From: Margaritispora aquatica | Taxonomy: Eukaryota; Ascomycota; Leotiomycetes; Helotiales; Discinellaceae | Assembly: GCA_007644065.1 (NCBI GenBank) | Contig: VJWN01000028.1 | Location: 62,001-126,000 of the forward strand | Length of the DNA: 64,000 bases | Direction of reading: 5' to 3' | Part shown: positions 38,509-50,925 of the stretch, piece after piece | Layout of the letters: each line of letters opens with the position of its first letter | Position numbering within the stretch: the stretch's first letter is position 1 | Position numbers and translations under genes: made by a program | Notes under the pieces: generated by a model | Seen by the model: only the letters and a program-made list of their open reading frames with translations | The model's database searches: none | What the model was told of the DNA's origin: nothing

Positions 38509-38580
38509 GAGATTAAGATTGAGATTGAGATTGAGATTAGGATCGAAACTAAGACTGTGATTGAGACTAAGACTGAGACT
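38509..38580. repeat. GAGATT/GAGACT hexamer repeat
   Basis: Imperfect hexamers GAGATT, GAGATT, GAGATT, then AAGACT/GAGACT variants, about 12 units. Open frames across it on both strands give only periodic peptides. Confidence 0.8.
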
Positions 38581-39493
38581 GCTGGGAGGGGGCCAGGGAG
38601 CGGTGATGTGATGTGATGTTCGAAAAGGTGATGTTGAAGCTTTAGCTTGAGCTTGGACTTGGATGGCAAATGCAAATGCAGATGAGAGGTTCGATGATCA
38701 TGATACATGAGGGGAAACCATCGTCACGATAATGCGCCGACGTTGAGATTGGCCGAGTTGGCAGTTGGGCTGAGACAGAGACAGGTTCACGCCAGCTAGT
38801 TTGACTTGGCGAGCATGGTTGTTTTAATTGCAAAGATTGATCGAAGATCTCTCTCTCTATCGAGGTTTGTTTGTACTATGTACATGTGGGGTATGTGGAG
38901 TTCTTAGTATGAGGTGTTGAGTGTTGAGTAGTAAGTATTAAGCATTGACTTGTTGAATTATTGCTCTTTTGAGCTCCCCGCTTCCCTTTGTTACTACTAG
39001 AATATGGATATAGATATAGATATGTCTATGAATACGGATGTGGATATCAAATAAGAATACGAATAGGCTAACTACGTCGGGTAAAGGACACTCAGGAATC
39101 TGAATGGGGGAATGAATGTATGTAATATTGGAATGGAATGGAATGGAATGAAACGTTGATAAGATAGATCCTGGGTACGGCTCCCGCTCTCACTAGGTCA
39201 GTAGGTGAATGTTCAGTTTTGACACTCTAGCTACCTCTCCTCGCGTATTTGTTATTTGCTACCTTCCATTAGCTTACCATGAAGGATGGAATGAGACCAA
39301 CTATCTTTAATCTTTTTTTAATGTCGGATTTAAGATTTAAGTTCAAAGTTAAGGTTATACGTTCTACGTTACCGCATTGTTCTTTTAAACTAAGTGGACT
39401 AACTACTTTTGGTTTGAGATAAACACTCTCCGGTCACTACTCGATACGCAAATGTTGCACATGGTTGTGGAGCCTGTGGCCTGGCCGAGCTTC

Positions 39494-39515
39494 TTCTCTT
39501 CTCTTCTCTTCTCTT
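39494..39515. repeat. (TTCTC)n pyrimidine microsatellite
   Basis: Four pentamers of TTCTC in the gene desert. Confidence 0.75.
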
Positions 39516-40615
39516 GTCATTCCTCATCTGCTTTCACAAGCTAAAGGACAGGGAGGGAGCATCTTCAGTCCTTCATGATCCTAGAACGAAAATCATTATT
39601 TGAATTGACGATAAACGACATATAATTGGACGGAATTTCCTTCCGCCAATACCTCCGCATCCAACCAAGCCCAACAAAATCCACAACAATCCACAAAATC
39701 CAACAACCAGATGACACGACTATTCCCTAATCGTCATCTAATACCTAATCCTCAATAGTCCGTCCTTCTCTCTCCATCACTCGATCGGCCGCCTTCACCC
39801 CACGAATGTAATACATAATATATGATGTTGATTGCGGTCAAAATCACATGCTTGGATGCAGCAGCAACTCACGACCTTACATGACCGGTATTGGCTGGCC
39901 CCACGAGAAACCGCAAAGTCTTCATCAGTCCAATCGAAAGGAAGTTACATGCCCTTTGTCTTTTCGTTGGATCTGCAGCTTTCCCTCTATTGAGAATCCA
40001 AAGTCCCCCCCACCCCTACCCCTCTCTTTTGTCCTTCGTGGAAACCTCAAGGGTTTGAGGATTCCGGTATGGAGTGAGGCTCGTGGTGGTGGGTTCGGAA
40101 ACCTTACCGGCTTGTACCTGAACGAAAAAAGTGATCCATCACATTCGGTAGATCATCTTTCTGCAGAGGGAGGGGATGGGAGTCAACTGTCTCATCAGTG
40201 ATCGATGATCAGAAGAGCGTCACGGATCTTCGATACGTTCTTTAGGGACGTGAGGCATCTTCGTGAGGTGCGTTTTCTTGTCTTGAAATTCAGGTTTATT
40301 TATGCTAAAATATGGATGGATGGACGGATGGAAGGAGATAGAATGAGCAATGAGCAATGAGCCTGTTCTGTCTCTGCCTCCTCTCTCCCTCCCTTGCAAG
40401 TTTCTCGTTTCTCGTTTCTCGACCACGGCTGCAGGTAAGTGAGCGTCGGGAGGGTGCCGTTGCCTTTGCCTCTCTTACTCTTGCATGAAGGAAGGGCCAG
40501 AGCGTGCCAGTCGTCGTCTAGTTCAGCAAGCATGATTGGTCTGTGACCAGGTGTCTTTTGCACGCAGAGCAAACGATCGATGCTTTCGAAAGTGCCTACA
40601 TACTACCTACATAAT

Positions 40616-40649
40616 CACTGCTCAGCTCACTGCTCAGCTCACTGCTCAG
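40616..40649. repeat. 12-nt CACTGCTCAGCT tandem repeat
   Basis: Almost three copies of CACTGCTCAGCT back to back. Confidence 0.8.
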
Positions 40650-41074
40650 TCAACCTAAGGTAGCTCCTCTCTTCACACCAAAATCTGATGTTGTGCAGCT
40701 TGTCAAATCCAAACCTTAAAATTAGATAGGTCACGGAAGAAGTACTCGAGACTGGACTAGACTGGCGCAGGTGCTCAGGCTCCCGCCCCGTGGTGTGTCT
40801 GTCTTTCAAATAAACCTTGCTAGGGCTATGTCATGCATAGGAGGCAGGGGGTGGGCAGCTCTAGTCAAAATCAGGGACCAGGCCAAGAGGAAGTAGAGGA
40901 AACAGAAGAACTAACTATCTTAGAGCAAAAGTTGAATGTGGTTCTGCACCACGCTCTCTCGTTGATCAGTCACTTTTATGGTTCTGCCTCGAGAACGTCT
41001 TGTGTACTCTTCTCGGTGCTTCCGGCGGAGGTAAGATTAAAGTCCAAATCCAGGTGAATGGGAATCGGAGAGAG

Positions 41075-41110
41075 TAGGATAGGTTAGGATAGGTTAGGAT
41101 AGGATAGGAT
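41075..41110. repeat. TAGGATAGGT tandem repeat
   Basis: Repeats of TAGGT/TAGGAT, about 36 nt, in the gene desert. Confidence 0.75.
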
Positions 41111-42132
41111 TCTCAGTATCCTGAGCTTGAAGATCACGTCGAATTCCGAATAGTGCCAAACCTAAGGTACTATACCATACCGTACTTGACAACTTTAGGA
41201 CAATGGGACAATGGCTGGGATAGATAGTGAGGCTAAAAGTTTAAAAGTACACTGGAGGTCATGTTGACGAGCTAAAATAAGTAGGTACCGAATGCACCTA
41301 GACACTCTCTTTCCACGTGTGTTGCTTGGACTGTCTTGACCTAACCTCAGATCGATTTTAATAATACTTATCTTGAGGGGTGTCGATGTTAGTGGCGAGG
41401 GATTCAGAAAGGGGTATTCATATATCTTGAGACCGCCATCTCTATCTGAGCAATTTCAACTTCAATATTGGAAAGAAGACACTGGCTCGATCTTATTGTC
41501 TCTTTGTCGATTCTCGCCTTCATCTCCCCATAGCACTCGTCGTCAGCATTACCATCAAGCATTAAACTTCACTCAGCTCGGGCTATTGTCGTTTGTTACT
41601 CTTCTATAGTGAGTACTTCAGCTTACTTGCAGTTTCGTTCCACCTCACGCACACACGCACAGCACAGCTCTTGTAGCTCCCAACTCACCTCATACAGTCC
41701 CACCACTTGCTTCTTGATGCTCACACAACCTTAAGCTTACCTTGAACTTGGGACGACATATTCAATACTGACACTTACACTTACTGTCAGAAAGTATTTG
41801 GGAAGTGAAGAGTGCCGATAGTATCAAGAGTATCGATAGCCGATTGAAGAACAAAGCACTTCCATCTATCCCTTCGTGGTTTTGAGAGACAAGACACTTT
41901 TCTTCGATTTCTGATTTGTCCCAGTAAGCTGGGTCAGCCGCGTTCAAAGCCCCTCACCTTCTCGGCCAGCCACAGTCGTCCTGTTTTGCATCGGCGCAGG
42001 ATCCTGATTTAGTAGCAACAGTCTCAGCCAGTCTTCACAGTCCTTTTGCGCCTCCGCAATCTCCAATCGGATGCGGATAGGAATAGGAATAGGCATTGCT
42101 TCGAAGTCATAACAGCCCAACCCTAGCAATAA

Positions 42133-42159
42133 CAATCACAATCACAATCACAATCAATC
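42133..42159. repeat. (CAATCA)n microsatellite
   Basis: Four CAATCA units in the pyrimidine-rich leader-like region upstream of the Ndt80 gene. Confidence 0.75.
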
Positions 42160-44077
42160 CCATTGTGCCCAGCCGACTTCATCACTCACTTCCTCACCCA
42201 ATCCCCATCGGTTTCTTTCGCTACGGACATCTCTCCGGGATTCCAGGAACCTCAGCAAACATTCATCATTTCACTCCACTTCTTCTCCGTCAACCACATA
42301 GCTGATTGACGCTTCACATCCGCCTTCGCAAACCGGTGTTCTTCTCTCGTTGCGGAATTTCATACTCATAATTAGATCACTTCTTTCGTCGTAAGCCGGA
42401 AGCGAAACTTAGTTTGTCGGCTTTTCTCGACCATATAAACTCTTCGACAACATCGAGAGAAAAAGCTTTAAACACCACACAAATTTTTAGGAATCTTTGC
42501 AATTTGAAGCATCGTGCAAGATTGGGAACAATAGATCAACGCAGAATTCTGCCCGTCCGTTCTGGAAAGCAAGACCGAACCCAATTGAGTATACTCAACA
42601 GCATCAACCTCAACCTGCACCTGCAAAGTTCAACATATCGAGTCTCCATCCCTTCACACCCTTGAGGAATTTGAAAGTCCTCAACTGGATTGTTGGGTCT
42701 TGGGTTGTGGTCGTGGTTGTCGTTGAATCATAGACTGGCTGTTTTTCTCCAAGCTCTAGGATCACCTTATTTATTGTTGGACCTTCCCAGGGCGGCCTGC
42801 TTGAGGGAAAAGCCACTGGTGCGCACCCTGCAGTTATTATACCCAGGCCATCCAATCCCCATCACTCACATCCTAGTATTCCTCCTCTTCACCACATTGC
42901 CCGCAGTAACTCAGTGCATACGGACGACAAGCTCCTTGTTCCCCTCGCGAAAAAAGGCTGCTCCACTATTATCGACTCAAGAATCTCTGAACCTCTTCGA
43001 TCGAGAAAAGTGGTTATAACTTCCAACTTCTCCTCTCTTTTTTCGACTAAGGGGGGGATTCGAAAAGCCTGGAGCTATTTTCCATCATTACCATTCTGCC
43101 ACCAAGCATCAACGTCAAAACTCTCGTCTCCGAAATTCCCGAAGCCTGTCGACATAAATAAGCCTGTCATATTCGCCCGAACCGAATCTTCGATCGTGTC
43201 TTGCAAGATCCATCAAAATCGACTGCGTCTGAGCCTGGGGTATCCACACCCTCCCCAAAAGTCGGTTGAGTCAATCAACGATTAGTCTGGCCTGGGAAGA
43301 ATACTCCGTGAAAGGATCTAGGGATCTAGACCCTATGCTTGAATTGTGAGCGAATAATAGTTCGTTCAGCGAGCAAGCTAAATGACCGAAGGTAAGCAAA
43401 GACATTTTACTCTATCTCTTCGTGGAAATCCCCGCGTGTTTTCATGTTTAAATATATATATGTATATGTATATGTATGGTCTTCGTTCTTCAGCTTTCAG
43501 CTCTTCACAACACTCGTCAAAATTTGAAAGAGTTATGTCTGGGAGTGATTGTGCTATTAAGCATCCATCCACAACTCCGGGCCACACAGTTACTTTTTTG
43601 TTTTTTCGTTGTCCACGGTTGCGCAGTTCACATTCGTCGTGTTGCAGTTCTCGCGCGATTTCATTGGATGCAACAACATACCATTCATCGTCCGTTGGTG
43701 GACATGGAACCAGCCTTCCCCAGTATCGGTCCCAAACTCAAGCTCACTCTCCGGGAGTGTGTTTTGTGTTATAACGAGCGAGTTACTTGCTGTGGCGGTT
43801 ATACCTTGCTTGATGCTAGCTAGTGTAGAGCATGAAAGCCACCCTCCTTCAACCTCCCCTGTACGGCATGGGTAAATATCCCACATGCTCTGGGCACAGC
43901 GCGCCTTCTCAAGTCCCTTGCCTTACGTTTCATTTCTCAACGAAAATCACGAGCAGCAACAAACCATCGTCGATGTTTGGATTTATAAGCTGTCTTTCTT
44001 AAAGCATTGTTTTACTTACTCTCCTGTCCTATCTTCAACTTCCCTCTGATTCATTTTTCGGAGAGTTTTGTAAGACC

Positions 44078-46563
44078 ATGGGCCCTGAAGCTGACATCGC
44101 TGTCGATAGTTCTCGCTTCTCCCGCCTTGACCATCAATCACTTAATGTGCTCCCAAACAAGTAATATTCAAGACTTAGCCGCTTGCTCGACCAACTCGCC
44201 ATCGTGTATGGTTGGATCGGACATTGAGCCTGATAGCTCTTCGAGACAAGACTATCATCCGCAATCACTAACCTCTGACATGGGCAGATATATCATGTCA
44301 ACGGAGGATGTGCGGTAAGTTATCACGCTCATTGGTTGTGTCTTCTCGTTCCCTCTTCCACCTCCCCGCCACCATAGCACCAGAGATCGATGGCCACATG
44401 CACCAAGTTGTTGCCATGACCCTCGCCTCGTTCCAGCTTCATTCTCGTCTTATCGCGAGGCTGTGGTTGCTGGAACTGAATACCTAACCATCGGAAAGTC
44501 AAGAGGATGCCACGAACTTCGAACTCCGAAGAACAACGCTCTTCGTTCCACGACTTAAGCCTCCTCCTGTCAGAGCTTCTGCTGTTGCCGCAGGAGTTCG
44601 CATTACACGAGTTGTCCCCGCTTTTTGTGTTACGACGGGTTGAGTTGGCGGTCCTCCTCATGCATCAAACTGGGCATCAGTATCGATCGTGGGTAGGATT
44701 ATCTCAACGGAGTGCTTTCGTTCAACCTTAAATGCTGTCTCACAGACATGCAACATTGTACGGTGGCTGATTTTGATCATTCAGATACTCTCATGACACC
44801 GGTACCTCACAGAGCCCTGTATATCCCAGCGAGACCACAGTACCGATACAGAATCCTTTTCTCTCGACGACATTAACGTCCCCATATCCCATTCAGCATT
44901 CTTTGTATCAACAGACCCCCAACTTAAGCGGCTCGTCGTATCATCCTAGCGTCGGGAATTACAACAGCTACCCTCCGGCGCAGTATCAGATGCCCGGGCC
45001 TGAATTCAAGCCACGGCTGAGCTCTTTGTATGTGGTCCGTTTTGTTCCCCTTTCATGTATCTTTTAAGATCCTGTGTCTTAAGATTTAGTTCTTTTTGTG
45101 ATCAAGCAATAATGTCATATCCGCATAGAAACTCCTCTGGGCTTGGTTCACTCTCCCGTTCCTCAGCTCTGCCGCAATTGCACCAACCAGGAAGCACGCG
45201 CGATCAATACACAACCTCTGTCCCATCTCTGTTGCGCCGAACAACAGGATCGGATTTTCTCTCGAGAACTCCCTCGGCCTCAGGTCTTCATCGAGGTACG
45301 ACCCTGTCACCATCCACGAGCGGCTTCACAAGTCCCATTTCGAACATGGACAGCTCACTGGGAGGAGTGACGCCTAGCCCGCCATTGGGGAATACAGAGA
45401 TTCATTGTAATCTCATTAATTCCATGAATGACATTATTAAGCCTGAGATCTTTGGCAGGATTGACAAGGGATTTTTTCAAGCAGATGGAGACTGGACGTG
45501 TTACCGAAGAAATTATTTTTCGCTGAGTTGCAGCTACACGCTTCATCCGACGCAGAATGGCTCAATGTATATCCAGCAACCGCATGGTATCCAAGGACCA
45601 CAAGTTCACGGCTTTTCAATGTCCATTGCAGCAGTGGTAGACGGTCGAGGTGGAAAATCCATCGACTTAGTCCAACACACACCGAAGCGAGACAAAGGAC
45701 CCCAAGATAAGCCCGCCCGCATAAACCTCGCACCACGACCAGCTCCACCCATGGGAATCTATGGCAGCGATAATCTCGGTCGATCGCAAATGTACGACAA
45801 CCAGAGTTTCACCCAAAACCCGAACCAACCTCAGCAAGAAGCAATGTTTGAGCGCATCCAGTTCAAAAACGCAACAGCCAACAACGGCAAGCGGAGAGCA
45901 GCCCAGCAATACTATCACATCCTCGTCGAACTCTTCGCAGACATCGGATCACACGCCCCGTCATCTGAGCGCTGGGTCAAGATCGCCTCGCGCATGTCCG
46001 CTCAGATGGTCGTCAGGGGTCGCTCGCCAGGCCACTACCAATCCGATCGCCGCGGGAGCAATTCTAGCAATAGCGGGCCCGGGTCCGGTGGCGCGGGTGG
46101 AGCGGGCTCGTACACACCGTCTGGCAGCACGGCGCGCACGCCAGGTGATATCAGCATGTCGGGCACATCGTCCATGATGTCCAGCTCAGGATACGGCCAC
46201 AACTCATACGATACACGAGGGGGCCATTACCGCTCCGTTGGGCTGGTGGATCCGTCTGCTATCGTAAGCGAGGAGGAGGAAAAGATCATGACGGGTCAGC
46301 ATGCCCCGGATTATCTGTACTATCCGAGCCCGATGTACGGCGATGAGAACAGGCAAGGACTCCCGAGCATGGGTGACTTCATGGCCACGCATAGGGTCAA
46401 ACATGAGTATAGCACTGGTGGCAGTGGACATGGCCATATCGACTTGCCGAGGTTGTCTGCTTATAATGATGTGTATGGGAGGCCGTGTCGGCCTTATGAG
46501 CCGATAAGCGACTCGAAGGCGTATTTTAGCATGATGCATCATGACTTGAGTAGCATGACATAA
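44078..46563 (+). CDS. Ndt80/PhoG-like transcription factor, VIB-1/XprG type
   Basis: A nuclear regulator of the p53-like Ndt80 fold. VIB-1 and XprG control secreted proteases, starvation response and heterokaryon-incompatibility death in other fungi. My preferred exons are 44078-44160, 44288-44314, 44785-45027 and 45090-46563 (608 residues). The start has the strong context GACCATGG; intron 1 has donor GTAATA, branch site CACTAAC and acceptor GCAG; exon 2 is only 27 nt. An alternative start at 44145 reads through intron 1 in frame. The third acceptor could instead be 45068 or 45083, all in the same phase. The DNA-binding domain covers IHCNLINSMNDIIKPEIFG, GFFQADGDWTCYRRNYFS, IDLVQHTPKRDKGP, FERIQFKNATANNGKRRAAQ and VRGRSPGHYQSDRRGS. 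N- and C-terminal regions are Ser/Pro/Gly-rich. Very long flanks without genes suggest complex control. Confidence 0.9.
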
Positions 46564-47592
46564 GGTAGATCGTGCATCTGGCACCTCGGGATGAGATGGC
46601 ATGAGATGGGATGGAAGCTCTCATTGGTCGTCGCCAGACTTTCTGTTTCGCGGCATAGATTGTCGCTTGCAATTTTTTTTCATTTGGCATATCACCCCTT
46701 CGCTTGCTTATTCGCTTGCTCTTTTGATCTGGTGTTTTTAGGGGGAAACGGACCTGGTATTGGGATATGGTACGGTACGGCACGGCACGGAATGGGCATG
46801 GATTACGGATTACGGATTGGGAAACGGCGTATCGTATCATATGATTTGAATTTGGAAAGGAATGGAATTGGACGGCAAGGCTGGGTCGGCTCGGGTAAGG
46901 CACAGGATATGGACGGGCATTTTGGATGGATGGATGGATGGGGAGCAAATGGACCAAGGTATTACGGCATCTGAGATACCATTTTGACATCAGCATTTCT
47001 TATCCATCGGGAAATTATCACGGCCGAAAGGATTACATGATGGAATTGGTTGGGAAAGGAAGGAAGGAAAGGCAAGGGATGGGAATGGGATGGATGGAGC
47101 AAAAGTCAACTTTTTATTCTTCTTCTTCTTCGGAATCATCGGATCCACTGGGAAACGGAAACGAAAATGAAAATTTTCAATTCATACGTCGCACAGGCGG
47201 GAGGGGACCAAGGACGGAATAGACACTGGGCTCGAGGTATACGTGAGACGAGCAAATTGGACCAGACCAGACCAGAAGAATGCACGTCAAGGCATGATGA
47301 ATGAGTGCAAGTGAAGTGCATGCAAACAAACATGGCTCGTCAATCGCGAGTGTCTCGTTAGGTGGTGCACTTTCTTCCTTGCTTGCTGCTTGCTTGCTTC
47401 CTTCACGATGCCTGCCTCGAATTTATCTTGCTCTTTTCGCGCAAGACGCGGCATGGCATGGGAGGGAGGATGGTCCGTCTGTTCGTCCGTGGTTCTTTCC
47501 TATTTTACCTCGCATACACTTTTTGTTTACATGACGAGACTTTAGTCAGTCGAGTTGGGTATAGTTATTGTTTATTCACAAATGTCGCTTTT

Positions 47593-47611
47593 GAGAGAGA
47601 GAGAGAGAGAG
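47593..47611. repeat. (GA)n microsatellite
   Basis: About nine GA dinucleotides, uninterrupted. Confidence 0.9.
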
Positions 47612-48863
47612 CTGGGGGAGCAGGGAGTGGAGAGTGAAGTGGAGAGGGTAGTGAATTGAAGTAAAGTGATGTGCTGCAATAGAGATTGAAATTGGTCTTG
47701 TTTTGCGATTAAATGTCAAGAGCTTGTGGAGGATGAGTTGAGCGTTGAGCGTTGGTGTTGCTGTTAAGTTGCTGTTGCTGTTAAGTTGCTGTTGAGTTGC
47801 TACTTCCGTCATTGTCGTTGTTGTTGTTTGTTGTCGTCGTCCTCCTGTCACGCTCTATTGTGTCGTTACGTTACGTTACGTTGTGCTGCTCCTGTGTTGC
47901 GTCGTGTTGGTTCCATGTCATGTTCTATATGCTAGTCTATGCGTCGTTGGCGGCTGCTCTTCTCTGCTTTCTTCTCTTATTTGTTATTATCGGACCTTAG
48001 GGATTCGGGACTAGAACTGGCAGCGAGAGACGTAGGCGGGAGGCGCAAGACAAAAAGATCTGTCACGCGCACTCACTACATACGCTCCTACTGAGCTGCG
48101 AAGGCCTGCTGAGGTCAGCTACGCAGTAGGAGGGTTGATCGGGAAAAAAGAAGCGATAGACAGCTAAGACAGCGAAACCAAAACCAGAATCAAATGCTAC
48201 GAGACAAGATCATCGAACTCGGAAGCGCAGCGGCATGAGAGCGAGGACTGAGGTGGGATGAGGGGTCCATAATTTTTGTGGTGCGATGAGGGATAGGGAT
48301 AGGCAATAGAATGGAATGGAATGGGACGATAGTTGGGTTGATTTAGGTGGCTTTGTGAATACTATACTTATTCTTGACTTTAGCCTGCGTTCCCTCTCCC
48401 TCTTTCTCTTCTTCTCCCTGTCCTTTCCTCCCCCTCTCCATCTTCCATTTTGTCAATGCCTTTGCCTCCCTCTATTGAAGGGAAAAAAAGATAGAGTCAC
48501 GTTGATATTGACGTTGACGGATAATCTTCAATCAAATACAACGGTTGAATGGGACGAGGTGGGGTGAGGTGAGGTGGGATGAGATATTGTCTCAATCTTC
48601 GCGGGGATGTCTTGAACTTTATTTCGACGTGCTGTATACCCCATCCCATCCCATCGCATCCCCCTATTATTTTTGTTCTCGCTTAGTTATTTAGCTAACT
48701 GGTCTGGTCTGGTCTGGTATCAAGACACCCAGACATATACATATACTACTTAACTAAGGGATGGATAGTTGGGAAAGGATAGGATAGGAAATGAAGAGAA
48801 AGTGGAAAGTGGAGCAGCTAGTTAGATAGGGCTGAAGACGATCGTCTCGACTTCACTCCGCTA

Positions 48864-48890
48864 CAATCCAATCCAATCCAATCCAATCCA
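48864..48890. repeat. (CAATC)n microsatellite
   Basis: Five CAATC pentamers, uninterrupted. Confidence 0.9.
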
Positions 48891-49782
48891 TTTAAATTCA
48901 TATATATAATACAACATTATAACGGCTGATAAATTACCTAATCATCCAGTAAAAGCTTGTCTTACCTTACCTAGGTAGGCAACCTCGTCTCCGCTATACT
49001 CGTTCCGGATACAGGTAACTTCTTATCACTTAGTAGGACTCTAAAGTATCGTCGTTTCCAAAACGTGCATACTCACGAAAGAGCTTCAGTGCCAATATTA
49101 GGAGTGAAATGATGCTGGAAGGAGTATTGCACAAAACTAGGATTCGTCTGATGATAAGATTACAATGTCTGCACCGACAAATATGATCTCCAGCAGAGAG
49201 TAAAAGCAAACCTGTGTTAGTATGAGGATTGACAGTCACGTTAAAAGACCCATGCTCACCAGGGAGTAATACCTCACACGTATCATACTTAACTGTGACA
49301 TCTGATTACTTTTTGGTAGCCACTGAATAACACCTCTACTACCAAACAGCCAAAGGATTGCCAACTACATGGAGGGTTTTCAAGTTTAAGAATTACTTGT
49401 TGAACGCCTGCATATAATTAAATGAGGATATGGAACAAAGCGACGACGAAAGAAAAGACCAGATCAGTGCAATAAAACTAGGGAGTTTCCCCATCACTAC
49501 CTTCTCAAGTAACAAACCGCAAATCCTATTCTTCCATTAATTTAGCAGAAGGATACAGTATCCCTCACTTTGCTTCGTATTACAAAATTGATATTAAGTT
49601 CGCAAATGGTCATATCAGCTGTCGTGCCTAGTTCCGTTTTATTTCTAGGACTTTCTCACGTATATTTGATAGATAGAGGTGAACAATACATTATCTAGGA
49701 TTTTTCAATTTGAATTATTTACCAATCTGCTCACAATGTTATGAATAATGATCATGCAAGTGCGCCAATCCCCTTGATCTTT

Positions 49783-50925
49783 TCAATCATCGAGCTTCTG
49801 ACACTTAGCTTCGACAAGAATCTTGACTGGACCATCTGATCTAGCAAATTCTAACAAGTCTTTGTTGAGCTCTTCAATGTTCATATTTGGCAAAGCGTGT
49901 GAGCCACCGGGGTATATTTTCAAGGTGGCATTTTTCATCAAAGTCACTGTCTTCTCTGCACTATCCTTCAGTGGGACTATCTGATCCTCCGAGCCATGAA
50001 GCAATCTTGTAGGAACGTCCAAGTTCTTCAGATCGTCCGTGAAGTCGGTCTCCGAGAAAGCAGCAATGCAGTCATATGCGTTTTTGAAACCACACATCAT
50101 ACCCTGTTGGTACCAGCTTTGAATCAATCCTTGGCTAACTGTAGTCTCGGGTCGATTAAATCCAAAGAATGGACCAGATGGAACTTCGAGGAAGAAGTTT
50201 GCTCGATCGGCTAACATGGCTGCACGGAAGCCATCGAAGACTGAAAGCGGAATTCCATCCGGATTTGTATCTTTTTGGACCATAACGGGTGTGACGGAAC
50301 CTACCAAGACCAACTTGGAGACTCGGTGCGTTCCATGCCTTGCGCAGTATCGAACGATTTCTCCTCCACCGGTGGAATGTCCAACTAACATGACATCATT
50401 AAGGTTGAGTTGCTTGATCACTTCGTTGAGATCGTCCGCATAAGTGTTCACTATTTGAAAGAGTCAGCAGGCAATGCAGGAAATGTGTAGAAGCTCTCAC
50501 TGTCATTGCCATTCCAGGGTTGACTCGATCTGCCATGCCCTCGTCTGTCATGAGCAATACAACGATAACCTTGATTCGCCAAGAAGAACATCTGATTCTC
50601 CCAGCTGTCGCTGTTCAAGGGCCAGCCGCTGACATCTTCGTTAGCAAAGGTTCGCAACTCGAAGGAGGCTGAAAATGGGTAGCGAGGGCTAAGTACAAGT
50701 CGTTGGAGGATCAAATGTTTTATATACATACTGAGAGAAAACAACAACTGGACCAGATGCATTACCCCAGTCCTTGTAGAAGAGTTGCGTCTTATCTTTG
50801 GTTGTAATGTACGATGAATTCTTAGCCGACTCCATGAAAGAACCGTCAGCGGACTGAGAAGCTAACGAAAGAGGTTGGATAGCAAGCCCAGCAGCAAAAG
50901 CTGCTGCCATCGATGGAGACTTCAT
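49783..50925 (-). CDS. Secreted-type alpha/beta hydrolase (non-haem haloperoxidase/arylesterase-like), 329 aa
   Basis: Exons, in transcript order, are 50925-50732, 50628-50501 and 50450-49783. The N-terminus [20 protein letters not shown] looks like a signal peptide. Splicing rebuilds [19 protein letters not shown], where HGWPL supplies the oxyanion hole; this pattern is typical of the chloroperoxidase/arylesterase family. The nucleophile elbow is GHSTGG (Ser133), the acid is in GSEDQ (Asp263) and the histidine in GGSHALP (His292), so the triad is intact. [12 protein letters not shown] is another family motif. Such enzymes hydrolyse esters or lactones; so-called haloperoxidase activity is usually a side reaction. 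The natural substrate is unknown. It is codirectional with the secreted repeat protein and the transporter to its right. Intron 1 is 103 nt and intron 2 is 50 nt. Confidence 0.9.

Larger units (their letters stand above)
29236..44077. other. 14.8-kb gene desert upstream of the Ndt80-type regulator
   Basis: I find no protein gene I can support here on either strand. Open frames are short, mostly start with non-ATG codons, and encode simple-sequence peptides (His/Leu/Lys or Ser runs). The DNA is not strongly AT-rich and shows no RIP-like decay or transposon ends that I can see, so it does not look like dead transposon. It is dense in short tandem repeats and in polypyrimidine tracts, the latter especially on the plus strand from about 41300 to 44050, as expected for a long promoter and leader of the gene at 44078. 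Unannotated non-coding transcripts or 5' UTR introns are possible. Confidence 0.55.
46564..49782. other. 3.2-kb non-coding region downstream of the Ndt80 gene
   Basis: It lies between the Ndt80-type gene and the convergent hydrolase. Simple repeats are frequent: TACGG/CACGG at about 46770-46790, GGATGGAT near 46923-46940, GA and CAATC microsatellites, and TGTTGCTGTTAAG units near 47755-47800. Open frames translate to simple-sequence peptides only. It may be a long 3' UTR in its first part. No supportable gene. Confidence 0.5.

Noticed and set aside
38304..38708. Minus-strand frame of 134 residues
   Set aside because: The peptide is His/Lys/Leu and Ile/Ser periodic, produced by the GAGATT-type repeat; not a credible gene.
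42690..43019. 109-residue frame in the gene desert
   Set aside because: Starts from TTG, lacks conserved features, and lies in pyrimidine-rich leader-like DNA.
44145..44314. ATG 44145 as sole start of the Ndt80-type gene
   Set aside because: Its context is weak and it requires retention of a well-formed intron; kept only as the alternative model.
47576..47851. 91-residue minus-strand frame rich in Gln/Asn/Thr
   Set aside because: Made by GTTGCTGTT-type simple repeats, with no true start context.
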